A stretch of DNA of 64,000 nt from positions 2,950,936 to 3,014,935 of the forward strand of contig NC_007796.1 in assembly GCF_000013445.1 (NCBI RefSeq), read 5' to 3'. The translations under genes were made by a program, and so were the position numbers. The notes below the pieces were generated by a model that was not told the origin of the DNA, ran no database searches, and worked only from the letters and a program-made list of their open reading frames with translations. Below are positions 35,302 through 42,906 of this stretch, piece after piece. Numbering within the stretch: position 1 is the stretch's first letter; each line of letters begins with the position of its first letter. The DNA is from Methanospirillum hungatei JF-1 (GTDB lineage Archaea > Halobacteriota > Methanomicrobia > Methanomicrobiales > Methanospirillaceae).

Positions 35302-35477
35302 GACTCTCTCCGCAATGACTGGATAATATCATCAGTAACCGGAGTCTGTAGTACAATAGGATCTAAAGAAATATGACGCTCTATATGAAGAGTTAATCGT
35401 TCACCTTTTTTCAGATCAATTTTTTCCAGAGGACGGAATACTTCTCCATCATAAATGCAATCAATCGTCACAGTCAT
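35286..35477 (-). CDS. AF2212/DUF104-family antitoxin
   Basis: 63 residues: DCIYDGEVFRPLEKIDLKKG then ERLTLHIE, the small beta-sheet domain of archaeal AF2212/DUF104 antitoxins, and a C-terminal arm that should bind the toxin. It lies immediately before and overlaps vapC. A related antitoxin without a proper start codon lies at 39080. The family often precedes PIN toxins in archaea, and the context here agrees. Confidence 0.8.
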   Translation of the reverse strand: MTVTIDCIYDGEVFRPLEKIDLKKGERLTLHIERHISLDPIVLQTPVTDDIIQSLRRESWTSL

Positions 35478-35542
35478 TATTTCTTACCTATAACGTAAAT
35501 CAGTATATGTAATTGCTATACTAATAACTTTTTTTGAATTTT

Positions 35543-35875
35543 TCATGAATATGCAATATTTGCCAGAATCGAATCACGCATTTCTGGCTTTAGGGCAGAT
35601 ACTGTAGTAACATCAACAGAAACCCCAAATATGGACTCCAGTTTTATTTTTAATCCAGATAAATCCCATATATCAGCTCCGGGTTCAAACTCTGCAAGGA
35701 TGTCGATATCACTGTGCTCATGAGCTGACCCAGATGCATAAGAGCCAAATAAACCCAGACGTTTTACTTTATATACGGTCCGGAATTCAGGAGAGAGTTC
35801 ACGAATCGTTTTGAGAATGAGATCCTTGTTAAGAGGAGGTTGATCAACCAAGATGTTCACCTGTACCTTATTCAT
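35543..35875 (-). CDS. solitary MNT-type nucleotidyltransferase
   Basis: 110 residues. The signature is LGLFGSYASGSAHEHSDIDI with the D-x-D pair, then a later acidic strand (VSVDVTTV). No HEPN gene accompanies it on either side. The upstream DNA carries a kinase relic and hicA. It may be the surviving half of a HEPN/MNT pair or act with a HEPN partner elsewhere. The N-terminal extension (NILVDQPPLNKDLILKTIRE) is a helix common in such proteins. Confidence 0.8.
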   Translation of the reverse strand: MNKVQVNILVDQPPLNKDLILKTIRELSPEFRTVYKVKRLGLFGSYASGSAHEHSDIDILAEFEPGADIWDLSGLKIKLESIFGVSVDVTTVSALKPEMRDSILANIAYS

Positions 35876-35935
35876 ACAATACTCTCTATGAATTGAAAAG
35901 TTTTTACTGCCATTTGAAAACCTAAGGCCTATAAT

Positions 35936-35972
35936 CCCCTTTCCGGAACCACCATCTCAAACCTAAAACCAT
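35936..35972 (-). pseudogene. 3'-terminal histidine-kinase scrap
   Basis: The reverse strand here reads GFRFEMVVPE, the last beta-strand of the ATPase domain, as in VRFEMVIPEGG of the kinase at 39425. The DNA ACCATCTCAAACCT is identical to that at 39461-39474. Nothing else of the gene remains. It is the second of three such tails in the toxin-antitoxin region. Confidence 0.5.
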
Positions 35973-35982
35973 TCAACAATTG

Positions 35983-36207
35983 TTATTCAAATTCACTTCT
36001 TGGGAGATCGGACTGACGAATTATGGATAGCAATGTACCCACCCTTATCTCATCATGATTTGGAACCGGAACAGTGATTGTTGAATCAACAAGTCTTTTT
36101 TGCATAACAATATGGCTTCCCCGCCGATGGACCTCACAAAAGCCATGTGTAGAAAGGATTATACAAACTTCTTTTCCGGAGAGAATACGGAGTTTACCCA
36201 ATTGCAA
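35983..36207 (-). CDS. hicA: HicA mRNA interferase toxin
   Basis: 74 residues of the double-stranded-RNA-binding HicA fold. GSHIVMQKR carries the catalytic His; TVPVPNHDEIRVGTLLSIIRQ is the conserved C-terminal part. HicA cuts mRNA independently of the ribosome. It overlaps hicB by 14 bases, with the antitoxin gene first; the reverse order is also common. The frame is intact. It shares no obvious promoter with the nucleotidyltransferase gene downstream. Confidence 0.88.
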   Translation of the reverse strand: MQLGKLRILSGKEVCIILSTHGFCEVHRRGSHIVMQKRLVDSTITVPVPNHDEIRVGTLLSIIRQSDLPRSEFE

Positions 36208-36415
36208 CCTCCAGACTAGTCACATATACTTCCTGGTGTAATCGGGTCTGAATTTCAAATTGGGATGCAGTTTCAAAAAACAATTCAATTGCCTCTCGGA
36301 GATTATTACGGGCATCCTCAACTGAATCCCCCTGACTTGCGATATCCAATTCAGGACATAATGATACATATCCATCTCCTTCACGTTCAATAATTGCTGT
36401 AAGTTGTTTTATCAT
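36194..36415 (-). CDS. hicB: HicB antitoxin
   Basis: 73 residues: IIEREGDGYVSLCPELDIAS, then QGDSVEDARNNLREAIELFF, the partial RNase-H-like HicB fold that covers the HicA active site. It has only the short tail without a clear separate DNA-binding domain. It precedes and overlaps hicA. The 150 bases to the TPR gene (36416-36567) hold two divergent promoters; no clear operator was recognised. Confidence 0.85.
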   Translation of the reverse strand: MIKQLTAIIEREGDGYVSLCPELDIASQGDSVEDARNNLREAIELFFETASQFEIQTRLHQEVYVTSLEVAIG

Positions 36416-36567
36416 ACTATTATCTCCTGAATAAATTGGGCAGTTATTCTATCTCCTATAGAAATTTTATGCAATATATGAACTTCTATCGTCAGATGAC
36501 AACTCAATTTTCATGAATTTCAGGTGACACATTCTTTGAGACATATGGGTTTTAGAACAATATTAAC

Positions 36568-38190
36568 ATGGCACCAACACATACATACCGTATGGTTTCT
36601 TTCTTTGGTGATAGAGACAATTTGTATGCTGTTGGTGACGGGTTCGACCTCATCGGCGGCAAACTTTCAGACATTACAATAGCGGATATCTATGAAGAGA
36701 TCACGAACCTGGAAAAGGAGCACCCGGATGATTATCGTATCCTGCTGACACGTGAATTATTACTCACCCTCCTGGGAGACCATGAAGAGGCAATACACCT
36801 CCTGAAGGAAATAGATGACCTGAAAAAAAGCCCGTTCTCTCAATTCAGGATAGCCAGGCATCTTGGAGCACTCGGAAAACATGAGGAGATGAACAATCTC
36901 CTCGCTAGGCTCATCACAAAACAGGATACTCCAGGCGATCAGTTGATTGCGTTCCTCGCTGCGGGAACACTTGATAAGAAAAGCGAAGCAGTATACCTGT
37001 GGAATAAAATAATTCAAACCGAAGACCTTGTTGATCTCATCATTGATGACGATGTCCTGGAATACCCGGATGATTTTTCATGCCTCCTTTCTTTGCCCAT
37101 TGGCTTCTCTGTAATCGGACTTGAGATCCTTCAAAAATATAATATCCGGGAGAATTATGAGGTAGAGATCTATGCATTTGTGTATTTCATCAAAATAATA
37201 CTGGACTCCATAACCGATCATATCTATCAGACACTGACCGATGAAGGACCATATGAAGCGTTGCCAGGGTTTATTGTAGCCGAAGCAATTGCTGATGAAG
37301 GATATTCCCTTGCATCAAAATTTTTCTCCTTCACTCCGATTCATAATACTGCAATAGATTTACACATACATACCAATCTCAATGAAATAAAAAAATACAC
37401 GTCAGAATATTCCATCGGAAAGAAACTCATAGAATCACTCCATACCGATGCCATACATGACCCGCAATTTCTCTCTCATTTACGGGAAGAGACCGGAGGA
37501 AATGAGTGTCAGATATTTGAAATGCTGCTCCATCTCAGGAATACAGGACTTTCAGATCTCATAATGCCCCTGATTGAGGAGATGGAAAAAAGTTATCCAA
37601 ATATTCGGATGGAAACCCGTGAACAGTCCCGGATGATGAATGCATTATGGGATTATACCATGGAAGGGAGATACTCAAGAAATAATCCGGAAGATAATCT
37701 TCAGGATACACTCAAACAATTGTGGGAAAAAGGAGATAATACAGAAACGTTTGAGTTCCTGTCCGGGCATATACGAGCAGGCAGACTTCTCTCTGAATCC
37801 TCCTGGGCATTTTTTCTGGCAGGAAAACTCGGAAGAATTGATGAGCTGACAGATTTACTTCCCATGTATAAAGAGAAGAAGATGAACGAAATTGTATATC
37901 TCCTGGAAGGATATCAGCATCTCATGCACAAGGACCTCAAACCGGGTCTGAACCTGATTGAGAGATCAGTTCAGGCAGGGCTGTATGAACCAATTGCCAT
38001 GGTACTTCTTGCACGATTCCTGAACAAAGCAGGATATCCAAAACGGACGATCGGAATCTGTGAAAAACTGCTGAAAAAATCATTTCTGAAAGCTACTGAA
38101 GTGTATCCTATCCTGGTTGAAGCATATCGGATGCAGGGGAAAGAAAAGGAAGCAGCAGCAGTTGAAGAGAGATATAAAGACTGCTTGTGA
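36568..38190 (+). CDS. large TPR-like repeat protein
   Basis: 540 residues of alpha-helical repeats. Clear TPR-like units include DYRILLTRELLLTLLGDHEE with AIHLLKEI (about 54-84), then KSPFSQFRIARHLGALGKHE, and at the C-terminus LEGYQHLMHKDLKPGLNLIE through YPILVEAYRMQGKEKEAAAV. No catalytic domain, signal or membrane helix is visible. It is probably a cytoplasmic scaffold for protein contacts. It is a well-formed gene inside a region rich in toxin-antitoxin genes and relics and does not clearly belong with them. Confidence 0.7.
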   Translation: MAPTHTYRMVSFFGDRDNLYAVGDGFDLIGGKLSDITIADIYEEITNLEKEHPDDYRILLTRELLLTLLGDHEEAIHLLKEIDDLKKSPFSQFRIARHLGALGKHEEMNNLLARLITKQDTPGDQLIAFLAAGTLDKKSEAVYLWNKIIQTEDLVDLIIDDDVLEYPDDFSCLLSLPIGFSVIGLEILQKYNIRENYEVEIYAFVYFIKIILDSITDHIYQTLTDEGPYEALPGFIVAEAIADEGYSLASKFFSFTPIHNTAIDLHIHTNLNEIKKYTSEYSIGKKLIESLHTDAIHDPQFLSHLREETGGNECQIFEMLLHLRNTGLSDLIMPLIEEMEKSYPNIRMETREQSRMMNALWDYTMEGRYSRNNPEDNLQDTLKQLWEKGDNTETFEFLSGHIRAGRLLSESSWAFFLAGKLGRIDELTDLLPMYKEKKMNEIVYLLEGYQHLMHKDLKPGLNLIERSVQAGLYEPIAMVLLARFLNKAGYPKRTIGICEKLLKKSFLKATEVYPILVEAYRMQGKEKEAAAVEERYKDCL

Positions 38191-38348
38191 GTTAGTATTT
38201 CTAATAAATCACCTTAAACCCATTTTTGCTCAAGATACCATTTGTTGTCCAGGGCTGTACTTATCGTTTTTAATCCTGGAAGAAACTAAATTGGATAACC
38301 AGATATGATCTATCAACAAAAAGAAAATTTATCTCATTCTGACACGAT

Positions 38349-38678
38349 ATGATAATCATGCTCGCTGAAGGGAGAATCGCATCTTCGGCCAAAAAAATAC
38401 TAAATGTGGAGGAACCCTCACGAATTATTCTCTTTGGCTCATATGCCAGAGGTGATGCAACCGAAGATTCAGATATTGATATTCTTGTTCTTGTGAATAA
38501 TCCTGAGAACAGAGGGAGAAAAATGGTTGAGTATCGGAATGCAATAGGAAGGGTCGCTCCAGGTATCGGGGTAGATATTCTTGTATACAGCGAAGAAGAG
38601 GCATTAAATCCAGTACCAGGAACTGTGTTATACTGGGCATTACGTGAAGGAAAAGTGTTGTATGAATCAAAAAATTGA
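38349..38678 (+). CDS. solitary MNT-type nucleotidyltransferase
   Basis: 109 residues (ATG 38349 or 38358). IILFGSYARGDATEDSDIDI is the full minimal nucleotidyltransferase motif; VDILVYSEEEA supplies the third acidic strand. No HEPN partner lies next to it: downstream is a kinase relic. The group differs from the MNTs at 30289 and 35543 in having a longer region between the D-x-D and the third Asp. It may partner a HEPN protein elsewhere or be an orphan. Confidence 0.8.
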   Translation: MIIMLAEGRIASSAKKILNVEEPSRIILFGSYARGDATEDSDIDILVLVNNPENRGRKMVEYRNAIGRVAPGIGVDILVYSEEEALNPVPGTVLYWALREGKVLYESKN

Positions 38679-38687
38679 GAGTCAACG

Positions 38688-38880
38688 GTTTTCTGAAACC
38701 CTTCCAATATACTTTGCTTCCCTGTCCGAATCCCAGAAATATCGAATATTTCCATAATCAAAAGCTACAAAAGACCCGAATTCTTTTTGTGCCCATTTTC
38801 CTCATATACCCGACAATACTCATTATCAGCCGGATATCCGAACCTCCATCATCATGTTCCCATGTCCGAGTCGAATAACC
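38688..38880 (-). pseudogene. histidine-kinase 3' relic with internal deletion
   Basis: Compared with 39440-39680, blocks such as CCGAATCCC, AATATC, GACCCGAATTCTT, CCATTTTCCTCATATACC and CAGCCGGATATCCG remain, in the same order. The part encoding GIPDDEKEIVFSQGHG is deleted and the frames are broken. It represents the end of an ATPase domain like that of the 7TM kinase at 39425. The following 38881-39079 shows no gene. Confidence 0.55.
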
Positions 38881-39079
38881 ACAGCGAACAACGATCAATA
38901 CTTATCGGAATGTAATTGGCAAAAACCTGACGCTTACTATTAATTCGGGTAAAAAAGATAGCATTCATCTCTGAATCAATAATTGGATGAATTATACTCA
39001 AGAAGTAATTGGAAAAACCTTCCTACTTAAAAAAGTGTCTGCAAATATCAAATAATTTTTTAAAACTATACAACCCTGA

Positions 39080-39325
39080 TTACTCCTTATTTAGCTGTCC
39101 TTTTTTAGAAGTTCCATGGATATAATGATCATGCTCTGATGACCAATCAGGAGGGCCCTCTATGATCCCGGTATACTTATCTAATACTGCCCAGAGATCT
39201 TCTGATTTTTCAGGTTCGTTGATAATTATTGAAAGAATAACATCAGTACCATCCTTGAGATCAATCTTGTCAATAGGTTCGAAAACAGAAGCGGTAAAAT
39301 GTGCACGGATCGTCTTTATTATAAT
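39080..39325 (-). CDS. DUF104/AF2212-like antitoxin lacking a standard start codon
   Basis: The frame after a TAG at 39326-39328 reads ATT ATA ATA AAG, then TIRAHFTASVFEPIDKIDLK, DGTDVILSI and a longer tail to the stop at 39080. VFEPIDKIDLKDG matches VFRPLEKIDLKKG of the antitoxin at 35286. There is no ATG, GTG or TTG in position, so it either starts at ATT/ATA or lost its start. No PIN toxin gene follows. It is probably an orphan relic. Confidence 0.5.
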   Translation of the reverse strand: MIIKTIRAHFTASVFEPIDKIDLKDGTDVILSIIINEPEKSEDLWAVLDKYTGIIEGPPDWSSEHDHYIHGTSKKGQLNKE

Positions 39326-39424
39326 CTAATATTATCCATTAATTCATTAATCCGTTTATAATTTCTCATGAAACCGTCAATTTAACCCAAGAATTTTTAA
39401 TTGTCACCAGAGAAGTATATGAAG

Positions 39425-41185
39425 TTATGACAATCGATATCCCCCCTCCGGAATTACCATCTCAAACCTGACACCCTTCCCATATACCCCGCATTCCCTG
39501 ATCCGAATCCCGGTAATATCCAGAACCTCCCGGATCAAAAATAACCCAAGACCTGAATTCTTCCCATGTCCCTGGCTGAATACGATCTCCTTCTCATCAT
39601 CAGGAATTCCCTGCCCATTATCTTCATATACCAGACAATACTCCAGACCGGCAGGATATCCGGACACCCGGACGTTTGTCACCCCATCCCCATGTCGGAA
39701 GGAATTATCAAGAAGATTGTAAAACACCCGGGAGAACATCAGGTCAGCATACACCATGAGCCCTGAAACCTCAAGAGAAAATAAAATCGGTGCAAGAAGA
39801 CGGGCAATATCAGGCTCTTCAAACACCGATTCGACCGATATCCACTTTGGTGCTTCGGTCCCCATATCCTCATACACCCCGGTAAAGGAGATGATCTCCC
39901 CGATTGTATCTCCGGCATGCACTATTTTATCAAGCGATTCAGTATCCGGCTCATCTCCTGACTCCTGAAGAATCCGGGCATAGCCATTCACGACCGTCAC
40001 CCAGTTCAGGACATCATGCCTAGTGATACTCGTGAGAAGATTCAGTTTCTTATTTGCCAGACGAAGACTCGTTTCCGCAAGCCGGCGTTCAGAAACCTCA
40101 TGGGCAAGATCAAGGTTCATCTTTTCCAGTTCTTCATTCCTGGCAGAAAGTTCCTGCTTTGATCGTTCCCGGTCGGTAACATCGATACAGAGAAGGAGCC
40201 GTCCACACCCTTTTTCAGGCATTCTCTTCCGGTTCACCGGGGAAACCCGAAACTCAATCCACCGGTCACCAATATGGGACAGCCGGTTTCTCCCATCTGA
40301 ACAAGACGACCATTCATCTCCACAATCAGGAAAGAGGGGTGAGAGATATGAGACATGCTTTCCCACAACACCGGAAGTCACCGGGAGGAGGAGCATAGCA
40401 GCAGGATTCAATTCCACTATCCGGTCCTGTTCATCGATCACAATCACCCCTTCCTGCATATCCATGATGATCTGCTCATGAGCAATCGGAATCAGATCAA
40501 AGAGCAGGTGCCGGGTAATTGCATAGATGAGGACCAGGCCGGTCAGGGTAAATGATATGGGAGTAAAATCAATTCCAAAGAATATTGGTGAGGCAAACGC
40601 ATAGAGCAGACTTGAGATGACAGGAAAGAGCGAACTGACAAATACCAGCCACATCTGAACGGCATATACCGGGGCTGACCGTATCACAGCATGAAGCAGC
40701 ACACCGGCAGCGGCAAAATACAGCAGGAGACTATAGATGATCTCCACCCAGTACCAGGCCCCATGAACATAAAAGAGAGAGAACCCGGCCAGAATAGTAT
40801 CGACAAGGTAAATCTTAGGCCAGACGAGACCATGAATTGGGAAGGTTGCAGAAAGAATGAAACTGATTACCGGAATGATCAATAGAAGATATACGGCCTT
40901 CTTTGGAATCCGGTCTCCATTCCGGGTGAACTGAAGGACAAAATAAAGAAAGAGGACCGGCACTACCAGGTCGATCACCGATACTACCGACCAGAATAAT
41001 TTATACCCAATCGAGGTTGAGATCGCTTCAAAGAAAGAGGTGCATGACCAGCAGAAGACACCGATCATAAGATACAAAAATGCCCGCATGACCTTGTCAG
41101 ATGGGCGATGAGATGCATAACCAGCCAGGGCAACTGATATCAGAGAGGATAGGAGAAGAAGGCCGGCATAGAGTGAAAACTGCAT
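39425..41185 (-). CDS. 7TM-PAS sensor histidine kinase
   Basis: 586 residues. The first 225 form seven membrane helices of the HisK_7TM type. A PAS domain covers about 238-345 (GVIVIDEQDRIVELNPAAMLLL), then a coiled coil (about 345-380). The H-box SITRHDVLNWVT puts the acceptor at His390; the N-box is YNLLDNSFRHGDG, G1 EDNGQGIPDD and G2 SGLGLFLIRE. It appears to be the intact relative of the three kinase relics at 32435, 35936 and 38688. No receiver gene adjoins it. The membrane part should sense a ligand or the membrane state. Confidence 0.9.
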   Translation of the reverse strand: MQFSLYAGLLLLSSLISVALAGYASHRPSDKVMRAFLYLMIGVFCWSCTSFFEAISTSIGYKLFWSVVSVIDLVVPVLFLYFVLQFTRNGDRIPKKAVYLLLIIPVISFILSATFPIHGLVWPKIYLVDTILAGFSLFYVHGAWYWVEIIYSLLLYFAAAGVLLHAVIRSAPVYAVQMWLVFVSSLFPVISSLLYAFASPIFFGIDFTPISFTLTGLVLIYAITRHLLFDLIPIAHEQIIMDMQEGVIVIDEQDRIVELNPAAMLLLPVTSGVVGKHVSYLSPLFPDCGDEWSSCSDGRNRLSHIGDRWIEFRVSPVNRKRMPEKGCGRLLLCIDVTDRERSKQELSARNEELEKMNLDLAHEVSERRLAETSLRLANKKLNLLTSITRHDVLNWVTVVNGYARILQESGDEPDTESLDKIVHAGDTIGEIISFTGVYEDMGTEAPKWISVESVFEEPDIARLLAPILFSLEVSGLMVYADLMFSRVFYNLLDNSFRHGDGVTNVRVSGYPAGLEYCLVYEDNGQGIPDDEKEIVFSQGHGKNSGLGLFLIREVLDITGIRIRECGVYGKGVRFEMVIPEGGYRLS

Positions 41186-41340
41186 ATATTATCCGAGTTA
41201 TTTCAGGTACGGTATGAGATAGCTCACATATTTTCCCTGATAAAATATTAAGTGCTTCTGGGACCTGATTTTTTACCCGCATGACTGGATGAATGTCCGG
41301 GTAAATCCCGAATAATTCAGAAAATTTCAGATAAATTCTG

Positions 41341-41529
41341 GTGAATGATTACATTACGGCTGCATTATCCACAGCAAAATTCGAAGGTATTGAAGAGAAA
41401 GAACCATATTATGGTGAAATACCTTCATTACCCGGTTTCTGGTCAACAGGTGATTCACTTAAAGAGTGTAAAAAAGTCCTTCTTTCTGTCGTGAAAGAAT
41501 GGATTGCCCTTTGGATACGATTTGGATAA
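41341..41529 (+). CDS. HicB-like protein, orphan and probably C-terminally frameshifted
   Basis: 62 residues from GTG 41341: EEKEPYYGEIPSLPGFWSTG, then DSLKECKKVLLSVVKEWIAL, a HicB/DUF1902-like fold. The end reads WIRFG and stops. Shifting the frame by one gives DKLPSTHG and a stop, which resembles the usual ending of this family, so a one-base indel near 41526 is likely. No hicA gene is next to it. It lies between the 7TM kinase and a HEPN/MNT pair. Confidence 0.6.
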   Translation: MNDYITAALSTAKFEGIEEKEPYYGEIPSLPGFWSTGDSLKECKKVLLSVVKEWIALWIRFG

Positions 41530-41625
41530 ATTACCTTCCACACATGGATAATTATATCTGACCTTCTCCCCTGTTTTATCGATTTAGAGAAAAAACAATA
41601 CGATCAAACGGTAATATATATTGAG

Positions 41626-41907
41626 ATGAGATTATCCGAAGGTGAGGTATCGCTCATTAAAAAAACGATATATTCGTTTGATCCCTCCGCCCGGGTTATC
41701 CTTTTTGGTTCAAGGACAGATGATTCTCAGAAAGGAGGGGATATAGACCTCTTCATCATTTCAAACAAAATTTCAGGAATTGAAAAACGTAATATCCGAA
41801 TCGCACTTGAAGATAATCTGGGCGAACAAAAGATCGATATCCTTATTGAACCAGAACCAAAAACTCCCTTCGCACGAATTGCCATGAGAGAGGGAATTGA
41901 ACTATGA
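41626..41907 (+). CDS. MNT-type nucleotidyltransferase antitoxin
   Basis: 93 residues: VILFGSRTDDSQKGGDIDLF is the nucleotidyltransferase signature with D-x-D; QKIDILIEPEP gives the third Asp. This is the MJ0435-like type. Its stop overlaps the start of the HEPN gene by 4 bases. In characterised pairs the MNT modifies the HEPN toxin with AMP. Both partners are intact here, unlike the pair at 30289. Confidence 0.87.
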   Translation: MRLSEGEVSLIKKTIYSFDPSARVILFGSRTDDSQKGGDIDLFIISNKISGIEKRNIRIALEDNLGEQKIDILIEPEPKTPFARIAMREGIEL

Positions 41908-42356
41908 ACCAGACTGATGCTCTTGATCTTCTTATTCAGACAGATACGTACCTGCAGGAGAGCAAAGAATGGCTCTTGCATTCATATCAGATATGCTCAG
42001 GAATTGGGAAAAAATCAGCATACTCCATTGAAGAGATGGACGCATTCGAAGCGTTGAGTAGCAGATTTGCCCGTTCGAGTGATATTCTCATCCAGCAGAT
42101 GTTTCGAACGATTGGGGTGGTGGAACTTGAGCCAGGCGGGAGTGTTCTGGACCGGATTAACCGGGCAGAAAAGATGGGTTATATTGAATCTGCACATGAT
42201 GTACGGACAATCAGGGAGATCAGAAATACCATCGTGCATGAATACCAGCATAGCGAGATTATTCAATTATTTCATGATCTGCTGGATACAACTCCGATAC
42301 TTCTTGAATCTATTGAATCGACACATGCCTATATCGCACGATATCAGGAGAAGTAA
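41904..42356 (+). CDS. HEPN-domain RNase toxin
   Basis: 150 residues, all-helical. The HEPN catalytic motif is R-N-T-I-V-H in EIRNTIVHEYQH (R-x4-H). The family is the longer nucleotidyltransferase-substrate-binding type rather than DUF86. It overlaps the MNT gene by 4 bases. It should cut RNA when not modified. It is the only fully intact HEPN/MNT pair of the window. Confidence 0.82.
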   Translation: MNQTDALDLLIQTDTYLQESKEWLLHSYQICSGIGKKSAYSIEEMDAFEALSSRFARSSDILIQQMFRTIGVVELEPGGSVLDRINRAEKMGYIESAHDVRTIREIRNTIVHEYQHSEIIQLFHDLLDTTPILLESIESTHAYIARYQEK

Positions 42357-42390
42357 TTCAGCCCCTATACTGAATTCAATAATCGAATCA

Positions 42391-42789
42391 TTACCCGGAT
42401 TCGTGATCCATAGACGCCTCTCTTGCCATATGGACGATTCGCTTTACGGATGAATACCCGATTTTTGTCCCGGACTCTGTAATCTGCTGATGAACGCCAA
42501 TCTCTGAAAAATCCCCTTTGAAAACGATAAACTGGTTATGACGTGCGGTTGGGTTTTTCCCTATCCAGGTATGACCAAAGAGTTCCTCAAATCTCTTTTC
42601 TTGTGCACGATCATAGTAATAGTGAAGCATTGAACAGAAAAGGGATTTTCCAAACCGACGTGGCCTGAGAAAAACCGGGTTGTGAATCTCCTCAAGTTTC
42701 GCGATAAACCGGGTCTTGTCTACAAAATACGCATTATCCCTGACCAGTTCTGCATAGTTCATGATTCCATACGGGATAGGGCGTTTCAC
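42391..42789 (-). pseudogene. AAA-ATPase-like (AAA_9/DUF1703) gene, N-terminal fragment
   Basis: From GTG 42789, which follows a GGGGGAGTCAG ribosome-binding site, the frame reads KRPIPYGIMNYAELVRDNAY, FVDKTRFIAKLEE and FLRPRRFGKSLFCSMLHYYY, then FGHTWIGKNPTARHNQ and FKGDFSEI. This is the well-known N-terminus of AAA-ATPase-like proteins (PF09820), with RRFGKS as the P-loop. Full members have about 500 residues; here unrelated sequence follows FSEIG and the frame ends at about 133 residues. It is probably a broken gene. It starts divergently from the 5'-nucleotidase. Confidence 0.7.
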
Positions 42790-42906
42790 CTGACTCCCCC
42801 GATTTCTGAATTCGATATCGATCTTCTGGTAATATATGTCAATGAACCATAAAACCCTGTGGTACATAACCTATACATTCATATCCTCTCCTGCAGAGGA
42901 TCTCTC

